A DNA stretch of 64,000 nucleotides from Mugil cephalus (lineage: Eukaryota > Chordata > Actinopteri > Mugiliformes > Mugilidae). Under the pieces are notes generated by a model. It did not search any database, had not been told where the DNA came from, and saw nothing but the letters and a program-made list of their open reading frames with translations. Positions 31,300 to 43,400 of the stretch are shown one piece after another. Position numbers and translations under genes: made by a program. The stretch's first letter is position 1, and the number at the start of each line of letters is the position of its first letter. Location: positions 1 to 64,000 of the forward strand of contig NC_061788.1 in NCBI RefSeq assembly GCF_022458985.1. The letters run 5' to 3'.

Positions 31300-33029
31300 T
31301 GAACAGATGAAGACATTAATAATGAGAACTGAACCAAAGGATGAGTCCCTAGTGAGTCAAAGGAACGAAACAACCTAAAACAAATGTTTTGATGACTGAC
31401 ATTTTGAACACATTTGAATCAACAGCTCACATTCATTTTAGTAACAGTGTGTGAAAGCATGTGGTCCAGTATCAGGTTTCAGTCAAATAAATGGATCATA
31501 AAACCATCATGTCCTGGTCTTATAATTCCTTCAATCATTAATTCTTACTAAGGTTCACGTAAATTACACAACTGATCTCTGCGTGACAAACTTAATGTGA
31601 TCATAGTTCAACCAGCCATCATAAGGAAATGTGGTTATTGCTCTTCCCGCTCAGCTGCTTTCTGGTGCCAGATTCAATCACAGCTTACGGGTGAAGAACA
31701 ATAAAGTTGTAGATATATTATCTGTCCTCATTAAACACTGCTCTTCTCTCCAGTCTCTCTCTGACCTTCCCACAGCAGAGTTTCTCTTAGCAAAGCAGTC
31801 ACACTGTTAGTTGCAGATTCAAGGATAAACCTCAGTTTATTATATTCAGAATATTTAATGGGAAATACTGAGCAATATCTTAATTATATTTATACCGTGG
31901 AAACAGATCAATTATGTTAATTCTGTCTTCTTACTCAATATAGCTTTGGGTTTTCTTTTTATCAGATTGAGATGTCTTCTTACCTGCTGACAAGTTTTGG
32001 CTGTAGCTTCAGCTTCTTCAGAGCTGTCATCTGCTCAGTGTGACCTGTGTCTAAACAGCTGACTGGGCCAGGAAGCTTTTCAGATGTAAGCCCCCTCATC
32101 CCAGCTGATGACCTTAACTGGACCAAACAGATATCCAGTAACAAAGACAGATAAACATCATTAACTGTCTGTCTGTTCAACAAAACAGATGACTAGTGAA
32201 CGTTATAATACAGTTTAACTACTGCAAAGAATGTTGTATGTACAACTGTAGATGTATATATTTACTAGGGGTGGAGCCAAATCTGAATCTGTTATTCAGA
32301 CAGGCACAAATAGCGGGATTTTTTGTTTGATTGATTTTTTGTTTTGATTTTACAAATACTTCTAACAAATAGTTTTCAAATGATTTGTGTTGGAAAACAA
32401 GACAAACACCCAATCAGAAAGCTGCCTTTCCTCATGTGACCTCAGTGAATATTTGTGCATCTGCCTGGATTGAGTGACGTTCAGGAGTCAGGGTGAAAAG
32501 TCTGGACTCTGTAACAGAGGAGGCTCTGACTGGACCAAACACCACTTCACTGCATCACTAGTTTAGTCCAATAGATGTTTCACCTTAACTGGGTTGTGGA
32601 GGCAGCAAATAACTTTTGACTTAGAGATTATTCTGTTACGTTCCATTAGTGTTGAGACGCCTGCAGTCAGCTCTCGCATGTTAGCATTAGCCTGTTAGCT
32701 CGCTAATTCAGACTATAGTGATACTACATGAAAAAAATACCTAACACATTTTGTCTATTTTCCCGGACATTTATTATTGATTCTCTACTAAATTAGTGGA
32801 GCATCTTGGACTAAAGAGGGGTTCTCTGTCTTGCTCAAACTGAAACTTTGCCGGATTTGTTTCTAAAGTGATGGTTCAGGATTGTAATATAGCTATAACA
32901 GAAAATAAGTGGCACATGGGGAGTGGAGAAGAGGTAATAGCTTACATCATGCGGGCCATGCTGGTCCTTGCTGTCCTCAAGGCTCCTCTGTCTCCTGACC
33001 CTGGATTTTGAGCAGGGAGTGGACTTTTG
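31300..33029. other. Intergenic, no gene recognised
   Basis: Only short open frames without family resemblance. Confidence 0.4.
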
Positions 33030-33540
33030 TCAGTCCACCATTGTTTCTGTTACAGTCCCCTTGTCCATACACTTGCTAATGTATCCAGTCTCTGTGTAAA
33101 GCTCTGATAGCTTCAGGTGGCTGTGTCCTTGAAGATGTTCCAGTCTGTGGTGTCAAACAGTCCTGTAGTGTAGAGGTAGCGTCTTCGGGCCATAATCTGT
33201 TCAGCCTCGGAAATGTTTGACCATCCTTACTCTGGGTCTGTGGACAGGCATTAGCTGGACAGATACTAAGAGGCATAGGTGAGGGTGGGGATGGTCTTGT
33301 AGGCTCCTTTTTCATTTGTATGCACCTTGTTGACTATGCTGTACTCTCTGGTTTAAATGTTTACATGCTGGTGAATCTTGTGTAGCACAGAGTCATTTTA
33401 TTTGGCTAAAATCCCCAACTGCAATAAAAAAGTCCATCAGGATGGTAGTTTGTTGTTCACTGATGATGTTGAGAAGCTCATTCAGAGTGTTGTTAGCATT
33501 AGCATTATCAGAGGGATCTACAAAGCAAAATAATAGACTG
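33030..33540 (-). pseudogene. Jockey-group LINE endonuclease fragment
   Basis: On the minus strand DPSDNANANNTLNELLNII, then DFFIAVGDF (the GDF motif, about 33410), and further on the RLWPEDATSTLQDC region typical of the end of the LINE endonuclease. Several stops and shifts; 5' and 3' parts absent. Confidence 0.6.
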
Positions 33541-33720
33541 CACATCATGATCACTGACTCCAGCAGCAGTGCATTTTGTCTTCACACTGGTTCACATGGT
33601 GACTTCTTCAGTCTTCAGTCGTCTTCTCCAGATTTCCGAGACGGCTCAGCCAAGCTCCTCTGACATTTTTTCTTCCTGGCTTTGAAATAGACTGCCGCTC
33701 TTCACTTATACTGTCTCTCG

Positions 33721-35450
33721 ATGACTGTTTTTGTTTTTTCTTCTTTTTTTTGTGCTTGTTTGTTTGTTTTGATGAACTCTTACCTGTGTCATGGCGGCGC
33801 TTACGGCTCCGCGATCACACTGGTACTTTGTGTTTTATGTTCATTTACACGCTTCTATGTGTCCGCTTCACATCACTACAGCCGGCAAGAACTTCAGGAC
33901 GTCGCCATAACAGATGAATCCCGATGCACATACAACATCCCAACAGAGATAGCGAGGCCACCGGGAGCTCCGTGGATCGTTGTTGGCACCGGCAAGAGGC
34001 GGAGACGGAGGAGGGAGAGGAAGCAAAAGCGAGGATGCCACCCTGGCCTGCAATTGCGACTATTGCGTATGTTTGTCAGCAATACAAGATCGCTGATCCA
34101 CAAGATGAACGAGTTGGAACTTCTCACCAAGGGAAACCGGCATGTACGAGACTGTTGTGTTTCTATCATAACTGAAACCTGGCTTCACCCGCAGATCCCC
34201 GACGCAGCCATACATCTGGCAGACCGCACCGCTCACCACTGGGACCGCAAAAAGACTCCGGTAAGAGTAGAGGCGGTGGTCTGTGCACTTACATACACAA
34301 TAACTGGGCCAGTGACACTCTCACCACACATAATCACTGCTCATCGGACTTAGAGTACACAACCATCAGATGCCGTCTCTTTTTCCTGCCGAGAGAGCTA
34401 ACAGTCGTGCTAATCACAACTGTATACATACCACCACATGCTAACGTTAGCTTAGCTCTCTCGGTCCTATCAGACACCATAAACAAACCCCAGCAGGTCC
34501 ACCCCCACAGTGTCCACATTATTGCAGGCGACTTTAACCAAGCAAACCTGAAGTCTGTCCTCCCTAAATTTTACCAGCATGTTAAGTGTCCAACCAGAGG
34601 GAGAAACACATTAGATCATGTTTACACTAACATTAAACAAACATACAGAGCCATACCACTCCTACACCTAAATCAGTCAGACCACCTCTCTCTGCTCCTT
34701 ACCCCTGCATACATCCCCCTCAGAAGAAGCTCCACTCCTCTGACTAAGACCATCACCACATGGCCTGAAGATGCACTTCTCCAGCTCCAGGACTATTTTG
34801 CTGACACTGAGTGGAGTATCTTTGAACAGCAGGACCTGGCTGCACACACAGAGGCTGTGCTATCCTACATCAAATTCTGCATGGGGAATGTCACAGTGGA
34901 TAAACACATCCGGATTTTCTCCATCCAGAAGCCCTGGATGACCAGCCAGGTCAGGATGCTCCTCAAGGACCTCAACACCGCCTTCAGGTTGGGCGATACT
35001 GTACAGGGCTGCCAGAGCCAACCTGAAAACAGGTATTACTAAAGCCAAACAGGACTACAAAACCAAAATAGAGGATCACCTCTCTAATCACAGCCCACGG
35101 CAGATGTGGCAGGGCATCCAGGTGATTACCAATGTCAGAGAGGGCAGAACAACACGGCGGTGGAGCTGAACAACTTTACTGCATGCTTTGAGATCCCAAC
35201 CCATTAATCGGCAGCCACACCCCCACAACCCCAACCTCAACCAGCTCCCACTCACTCACTTTGGGTCACAGGATGTGAATCACAGGATGTGAATGAGCTC
35301 CGCAAAGTCAACCCCAGAAAAGCCGCTGGACCTGACAGGGTTCCTGGGAAAATACTCAGAGCCTGTGCAGATCAGCTTACACAGGTCTTCACCACCATCT
35401 TCAATCTCTCCTTGGCTCAGGCCTCCATAATAACCTGCCTGAAGTCTATT
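33721..35450 (+). pseudogene. L2-type LINE 5' half: endonuclease and RT start
   Basis: Opens with a hydrophobic and basic N-terminus (GKRRRRRRERKQKRGC), then the APE endonuclease: SNTRSLIHKMNEL, IITETWLHPQIPD (catalytic Glu motif), VLITTVYIPPHANVS, IAGDFNQANLKSVLP (GDFN), LDHVYTNIKQTYR and NQSDHLSLLL (SDH). The RT begins KVNPRKAAGPDRVPGKIL at about 35305 and is cut at about 35450, where hairpin-rich repeats start. Frames change near 34260, 35040 and 35160. The order of motifs is intact. A minus-strand LINE at 43.4-45.4 kb supplies the complementary RT half of a similar family but is a separate insertion. Confidence 0.85.
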
Positions 35451-35454
35451 TTTC

Positions 35455-35583
35455 CAAGCAGCGAAGCTGCGAGGAACCCATTGTGTTTCTGCGTTTTCTT
35501 ATAATTCTTATTATTATTATTGGGGGTCCAAACAGCAAAGCTGCTGGAACCCATTCTTTTTCTACGTTTTCTTGTTGTTATTA
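35455..35583. repeat. Two stacked hairpin heads
   Basis: AAGCAGCGAAGCTGCGAGG (35457) and AACAGCAAAGCTGCTGG (35531) are each followed by AACCCATT..TTTCT and A/T runs. They resemble the hairpin next to the (GAA)n at 30480-30505. Confidence 0.6.
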
Positions 35584-37152
35584 TCGAGGCAATGCAACGC
35601 GATGCCTCTATATTGCTATTGTGCGTACTTAATCTTCTTATTCTTCTTCCGTAGCTTTTTCGGCGCGCTACTCGTCCCAGAGTTCTGGAGCGATATGGAC
35701 AATGATATATCAAGACTTGGGACTCGATCGGGAATGGTGTGCTATGACTTTTATAAGGGATTGATGAAACGGGGTGAGAATAAACGACAAAAAAGCGACA
35801 GATTTTTCCCATAGGAATGAGCCAGAAAAAAGCGCCAGCATTCCAAAATCGCCTCGCTCGCTTTGCTGAATGATTACTCTGCCATGCTTAGAGAAATTCT
35901 GAAAAGTTTGTTCGAGGCACGACAAGTGTAGCTTTCTTTTCCACAAAACGGCGTTTTTGTACCTGCTACGGTTTGGTCGCAGTCGCAGTTTACGTTTGGG
36001 TGAAAAAAGTTGAAAAATATGGTTTAACATGGGACCCTATGGCCGCACTCTAATCGCACTCTAGCCAGAGGATTTTTCTGTTTTAACCGAAAAAAAGTGG
36101 TTCAAAGTTGTCTGGCGGCCACAAATTTGGAGCTACAGAAATAAAAATGACATAAAAACGGAGGAATTTGTGTTGGTTTTCCGATGGTGTATCTCTGATT
36201 CGTGTATGTCCTACGGTTTGGACTCCAGGCCCTTCCGAGCGAGGAGTGCGACCAACATCCCGCCCATCCGCTCCCATGTTAAAAAAAAAAGTCAGATTTG
36301 GGGTGAAAAATGGCAACGCGAGGTGTACTCTCTCTCGTCACAGCAGCCACAGTTTTCACCGTACGTGCGTGGAACCAACAATAAATCGAAGAGGACCCTC
36401 GTCTGGCGCTCACAATGCATTCATTTTCCCCGTACGACCTATCGTTGGGGAGTTATGAACATTTGTTCGGAGGCCAAATCCTAGGGTACAGAGATAGCTA
36501 CCCCCCACTTACATAAGAACTAAAGTTCTTATATAAACTGTAAGAGAGCAGGGGAGGGGCCGTAACCATGGTTACAAAACCCACACGCACGGAGGAGGAG
36601 GGAGGAGCTTATCGTGACAGCATCATATAGGGAGGAGGGGCTAATTAACAGCAGGTGTGTACCTGCTCATCATGTTTGCTGCAGTACCTAAGGAGGGAGG
36701 CTTTCATCAACACAACAGCTGTGTACCTGCTGACCATCATAATGGAACACTAAGTCACTCACACCGCCAAATCATTATGACCACCTTAGACATGGACAGA
36801 GAAGGAGAAGGAGGCCAAATCTCACTCCACAGACACCCCACTGTAGCGAATGACCACCTGCTCCTTCCACACACCCAACTGAGCAGCCAACCCTGACCCC
36901 ACGTTCAAATATGTCTGCCAAAACATTATGACCACTCAGGCAATTACAGCAGTACAATGAGACGGGGATTGTTATTGATGCGACACTCGGGGCCCAGCTG
37001 TGGTTCTGGTCTCTCTACCGACACAATGCTGGATCTCAGACAACCTGCCAAAACATCATGACCACCTCAGATGTTTGCCATAGGTCGAACTCGGCATTAG
37101 TCGGCACAAGCAGCATTGCCTCGTTCAAAATTTCCCCTTGGGAATTTTCTAG
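35584..37152 (+). mobile_element. Helitron-like hairpin-CTAG repeat, copy A
   Basis: Head: hairpin GAGGCAATGCAACGCGATGC.. (35586-35608). Body 35640-36440 (GGAGCGATATGGACAATG ... CAATGCATTC), then a second module 36655-37010 (GGAGGGAGGCTTTCATCAAC ...). It ends in hairpin AAAATTTCCCCTTGGGAATT then TTCTAG, directly followed by T, as Helitron 3' ends do (hairpin plus CTRR). No Rep/helicase is present, so it would be non-autonomous. Confidence 0.5.
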
Positions 37153-38396
37153 TTATTATTATTCTTCCGTCTTCTGCCATTGGAGTCTATGGCAGCCCAT
37201 AGAACCATATGGTAAAAAGTTGTGAAATTTTGCACATTGATTAAGGACAGTAGGATCTTTAATTTGCCTGAGTTACATGTTGCCAGTTAGTACGCTCTAG
37301 CGCCACCAATGGCTCAAAGTTGGAAGTACATTTGCACACGTAACTTTTGAACCGTACGCCCGAAATTTACAAACAAGGAATCTTTGTGATCCTTGGATCA
37401 TGCTGAGTTCAGCCGTCCCTATGACGTCTAAATGTGTCATGATAGATTTTCAGCCATCTTGGATTTTGTCAAAAACCTTCAAAAGTTTTCACGGGTCGCA
37501 AATTTTGTCTGATTCTCACGAAAAATGGCACAGACTAGAGCTTCAGAGCATGCCGCACAAAAGTTACTAGATGGGTTTTTTCATTTCCACTTTGTCCGTC
37601 CGCTGCAGCCAATCGAAATCAGAGGCGAAGGCGCCGTGTTCGATATGAGCTCATATCTGGTGTGACATATTGACATCACATTTGGCAATATGGGTCCTGA
37701 CCCAGTCCCAAGTGGACACTATGAATTTGGTGTCATTTGGCCTCTAGGGGGCACTGTTAATAGATAAACATGTTTTATGCTCATATCTCCTGATGGGTTT
37801 ATATTTGAAATGACTTTGTGACATCCACAGGTACTATAGGGTGCCCCATTCATAGTTCATGGCAACTTTTTCGTGTTAGCCAATCGTTGTCGGCGGCGAC
37901 ACCATTAAACAGGAAGTTTGCTCTTATCGGCGACACTTTGACTTCCCTCCGAAATGCGCGATAACAGTTTGGTGTCATTTGGCCACTAGGGGGCGCTGAA
38001 ATTCACAAATTGCATTTTTGCATTTTTGCTCTTTTCTCTCGACGTGTTAGGATTTCATAGTAAATTTTCATGTCTGCTGATACTGTGGAATGTCCCCTTT
38101 CAGGATCTGGCAAAACCTTGCACGCAATTGCAAGAATTTGTCCGAGATATTGGATTTTGTCAAGAACCTTTAAAAAGTTTCACGGGTCGCAAAGTTTGTC
38201 CGATTCTCACGAAAATTGGCACAGACTTTCTTCAAACTAAACCACACAAAAGTTACTCATTGGCATTTTCTTTGCCAACCAGGAAGTCAGCTCGTATTTC
38301 CACCAATCCTTCGCCGTTTCACTCGAAACTTCTCGTCTAGCCTTATGGCCCATGGCCGATGTCTTGGACCCCCTCATTGGTGCATGCAGCTATATT
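37153..38396 (+). repeat. Repeat C, long copy
   Basis: Runs from TTATTATTATTCTTCCGTCT to CCCTCATTGGTGCATGCAGC. It is the inverted counterpart of 29845-30415 and has internal partial duplications: the block CACGGGTCGCAAA..TTTGTC occurs at 37490 and 38180. No ORF. Confidence 0.8.
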
Positions 38397-38399
38397 ATT

Positions 38400-39356
38400 A
38401 GGATTGCGTTTCTTTTCTTAATTTGCTTAAAGCCTTCATTATAGATTGGATTGTTTCCCTTTTTTTGTGATATATACAAATTATTTTTATCATTTGGTTT
38501 TGATATTTCTCTTCTGTTAATAATTGTGTAATTGATTTCCCTTTCCTTTTTAACTGAGATGCCCCAGATGTCCCCACACTGTGCCTGATATTAATTCGTG
38601 TTTTCTTGTTTTACCATAGGTACTGGGTCCAAGCGAGCGGCAACCCTTCCCTGGTGGTGGTGTTTGACACAGTTCTGTTGCAGTGCACTGGTGGTTTAGT
38701 TTGTATTTATCTCCGTTGAATTCCCTGCTGCTGTGGTTGGTATCTTTTGTTTTCTCCCGCTAGTGTGGTGGCTCCATCTGGGTGCACTTTTTCCACCCTG
38801 CAAACTCTTATTTTAGTGATTTTAATAATTTTGTTAAATTACAATTGTTAAATGTGAAACCAGGATCTCTGGCCCTGGTGTGATTCTGGACCTGTGTTGG
38901 CCTTTGTAGGGCCATTTCCTGGGCTAGAATCCCAGGTGGCATTGTTGGCAACTCACATCACACGTACTGTACACACGCATACACAAACACACTCACACCT
39001 ACTCCTGCCACACTAGCATTACACTGACCATTTCAATGAAACCTCTATTTTGTTCCCTTATTGACTGTTTTTTGTACATCAGAGATAGAATATTGGGCAC
39101 CTTATAACACATTGAATGACCCATGATATCTGTTCAGTACTTTTATTTAATACCAAAACCACTAAAGCTTAAGATTACACAATTGCTAAAACAAAAACAC
39201 AACAGCTTCAAATGTTCCTTGAATCCCCTGTAAGTAAAACCAAAGCTCAGTGTAGACTGTGATTTATGATTAAGTATGTCACAAGTAAAAGTATGTACAG
39301 TTAAAATACATCAACATTTACAGAAAAATAGTTCAGAAGTTGAAAAGCAGCTAATG
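38400..39356. other. Intergenic, no gene recognised
   Basis: No supported ORF; ends where the duplicated 3'UTR block begins. Confidence 0.4.
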
Positions 39357-39412
39357 ACCCAGTGAAGACACTCTGAACAAATTGATTTCATGAAGCAGAG
39401 ATTTTATTCAAG

Positions 39413-39418
39413 ATTCAC
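39413..39418 (-). terminator. Poly(A) signal of GTPase gene 2
   Basis: TTTATT (AATAAA on the minus strand) inside the 39357-39480 block matching the end of gene 1. The same block recurs at 39797-39960 with the hexamer altered to TCTATT, a partial tandem duplication of the 3'UTR. Confidence 0.55.
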
Positions 39419-40400
39419 AGAAAACTGCTTCAACCAGGAGACGATTGAATGTGAAGAACAGAATATAGTAAAATAATAATAATAAAAAAAAAACACCAGC
39501 ATGACAGAGTGGAGCAGAGAGGATTGTGGGTACTGTTACATTTTGATGGAACATCATATTTACAGGGCTTTTATTGTTGTTCACTAAAACATTCTAATTA
39601 CTACCAAACACTTTTACATCAAAATACACTTGAACAGTTTTTTTATATAGTTTAGTAGCAAGTAACAAAAATCATGATCAAAGAACATGAATTTGGGGAT
39701 TGACTGCATAACTCAGTTAAAGTATGAAACCTATTTGGGTTCTGTGAATCTCACTAAAATCAAAATGAAGGGGTCAACAGCCAAAAAAAAAATAGTTTCA
39801 TGAAGCAGAGATTCTATTCCAGATTCACAGAAAACTGCTTCAACCAGGAGACGATTGAATGTGAAGAACAGAATATAGTGAATTAAAAAAAATCACAACA
39901 ACATAAAATGATCCAAATGTTTCCACTGAGTCATGTGAAATATTCCAACGAGTCATTCCATTTAGATTAAGATTTAGATCTACAACTCCTTGTTAAACCT
40001 GTGTTCATGGATCTGATAGCGTTCCTCTTCTGACACGTGGTTTATACCATGTGGTAATGTTGAATAATAATAATCTGTTCTAATTTTCCCATCATCCTGG
40101 GGTTGTCCGTTGCTTTGATCGCAAAAGGTTTTATACTCATTGTAAATTACTGATACAAACCTCATCACCATTCTCTAATAGATGTTACAATGAAACTGTC
40201 TTAAACAAGCATGATAAATGGGTATGCTTCGAGGTCCTAGCGCAAAGATTATGTCAACCACCTAAAACCCATTTACAGTTTGCAACATATAATGATTGAA
40301 ATACTTCCACTGAGTTATGTGAAATATTCCAACTAGTCATTCTATTCACAATTAAAGAGTGTTGACAGCTGAAAAATCAGAATGACATTGGCCACTTCAA

Positions 40401-43400
40401 TCAATAAGTCTTTAACTTATTTTCCAGATCCTGTTTAGTCTTCATGTATTTCAGTGCTGCTCTGGTTCCTTCATCCACTCTGTTTTTAATTCTCTCCAGT
40501 TTCTGGACCTTCTCTCTGTCTCCTCTCTCCTTCATCTTGTCAATCAGGAAGTCCAAGTGGACATGAGTGGACACTGAATCAACATTCAGGGCGATCTGCT
40601 CCAGGTTGACAACATGTTGGTAGGCCTCATCCAGGCGCTGGGACTTCTCTGATGTCAGTTGGTTCATTTCTTTCTCAAGATTTTCCAAAAGCCTCAACTT
40701 CTTCCATTTTTCTGATTTATTCTTCTCATACATCTGTTTCATTTCTGCTGAAGTTTTCTGAACTCTGTTCGTCTCAGTCACATATTTCCACGTCTCCTTC
40801 ACATGAGCTGATGCAGGACACTTGTTGGTACAAACAGTACAACGACCTCTATACATGACCTCACAGTCTTTAGGTTTCCTGCCCACTTTGCATGGATAGT
40901 GACAGTTCTCCTCACAGACAGTACAACAGAGAGCTCTGGTGAAAGGCAACCCACACATCCCACCACCAATAGGTTCTCTTTCTTTGTAGACCTCATCAAC
41001 TTCTACAATGAATTTTCCATTCTTTTTCATCTCTTCTTCATGTTTCTTCACAGCTTCGTTAATCTGTTTGATGTTTCTTTGTTTCATTTCAGTCAGTTTG
41101 ATTCTCTCTTCCATGTTTTGGATGCAGGCTGTCAGTATGATACGTTCTTTCAGAACATTCACAGTTTTCATCAGTTTCTGTGGAGCAGTTTTTTCCAGAA
41201 AAGTTGTCAACGCTCTCATTCCATTTACTGATATTTTATCAGCAACTTCCAGGAATTCTTCTTCTTCTTCCTCTGTTCTTTCTTCATCCTGACAGTTATT
41301 AAACAGGAAGTAAACAGGTTGATTCTTCTCATTTTTTGCACATTTAATTTTTGCAGCTTCAAGAGCTTTAAGAACATTTTCAGGTCTTCTTGCATCTGAG
41401 TGTGTGATGAGAGCTACAATGTTTTTCTCCAGATCTTTTCCAAAAAGAGACGTCACTGAATTTAAGACGTACATCAGTCGATCACTGAGTCGATTATCAC
41501 TGGCCTTCATCACCAGACCCACTGCATCAACTTCATGAACTCCATCCTTTGATCTAAACAAGTCAAATAGTTTTTGGCTGATCATACTGTCTTTTTTGAT
41601 TCCTCTGGTGCTGTTGTATCCAGGAGTATCGATGATGGTCAGAGAGTAGGGCAGAGTTTTATCTTCAAAACCAAAGATCTGGTACACGATCACATCTAAT
41701 GTCTGACTTTCTGACTGACTTCTTCCCTCCTCGTCTACGATCTGAAACCAGACTTTATCCTCAAACTTCACTCCCATGGTGTAGTTGAAAAGAGAGTTGA
41801 TCAGAGTAGATTTCCCTGATCCCGTTTCTCCAACCAGTAAGATGGTTCTATTGGTCTTGTTCATGTTTCTTTCTCCAACAGTCATTCTAGTCAGAGATCC
41901 AGTCTTCTCTTTCTTTGGTTTCAGCTGGTAGACAGAAGGAGATCCTGAGGAGATCCGAATACTTCTGGAGATGATCTCCTGATACTTTAATGTGATGTTA
42001 AAGTTCCTGTTGAAAAAAAGACATGATAAAAGTTAGTTCTCAGTTTTGACTGGTAACAAATGGAGTAACACCATGCATAAAAGAAGACTTTGGTGTTTAT
42101 GTAGCACACTGATGATTAGTTGAATGCTGTGTGTTAGCCATGGAATGAATGTGGATAGTTTTTCTTCCCCACATATGTCATGTGTTAGTTGTCTCTAACA
42201 CTACTTACACAAGTTTATAAATATAAATAATATACATTAATGTCCTGCAATTTTTCTTTTCGGGCTATCAACTTTGATGACATAATTCTTCCTTTTCTTG
42301 CATTGTGTCTTTCTTGCAGCAACCTCAAGCCTCATTTGAGTCCTCCGTTCTTTGTGAAAAATTTTGCTAAATATTAAATTCTGAGTTGTTCAATTTGTAT
42401 AAATCATGCAGGCACTACACAATAAAATAAAATAGGTTGTCTTCTATAGATTGTCTTCATCCTAACTTGAGATATACACAAGTACTTGCCTTTCCCAAGT
42501 AAACTATACATACATCTGCACTTATCAAGTCCACCTCTCTCCACACTTCATTAAATCCATCAGTAGTTTCATCTGTTTCTACTTTTCCATTTATTCATAT
42601 TTCTATAAATTGCACAGAGACAGTGATTTTATGTAATTGGTCAAACGGGGATTCTGTATTGTATTTTTTAATATAAATGTGTAAGTTACAACAACACTCT
42701 AATGTTATGAGTACTGTAGCACCCCCAGTATACTTTGCCACTGTGTTTATACAGAAATACTATTAGTGAAAAACCTTTGACTATGAGATGGCTGCCTGTA
42801 ATTCCATAATACATGTGCTATTGGGTATTGGCTAATTAGCAATATATTATTATTATTCACGTATACAAATAGCAACATAGTATTAAAATTTCCTTGATTT
42901 TAACAAAAGTTCTTACCTTTTAACAGGAAAGTTTATTTTCACTGCTGATATCATAGGATTGTTATGACCCATGGGTGCATGCTTGTATTACTGTTATAAT
43001 CTGAATTGTGAATGTTATGTCAACAATAACCTTAGGTGACTGTAACAACAAACAGAGCTTGTATGCTTCAGATGAAGCGCAGCAGAGATCAGAGAGGCAC
43101 TAGCATTACAATTATTCTTGTAGGAGCCACATTTAATTAGCCATTATTTGGTACGTCTTTGTGAGTGTGCACCCTCTACAGGTGGTGATGGTGCCACGAA
43201 GGCAGACCAGCAGAAACTGTCGACCGAAAAAAAAAAAAAAAAACACGCAAAAAAGATTTTCAAAGGTCTACTGCTCAGGCATACTTTCACCTACAGACTT
43301 CATTTAAACTTTAAAATGTAGACACAAGCCTCATGTTTTGGTGCATTACTCCTCGTTTTGATATGTCTTATAATTTTTGATCAATCACTGTTCGATGACC

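Noticed and set aside
31980..32183. 67-codon minus-strand ORF
   Set aside because: No family resemblance, no splice or promoter context; taken as chance.
35710..36484. Overlapping open frames in the Helitron-like repeat
   Set aside because: The same frames appear in the second copy (46082-46790) only because the DNA is repeated; no domain or start context is seen.
40652..41292. Plus-strand ORFs inside GTPase gene 2
   Set aside because: Antisense shadows of the intact coding exon.
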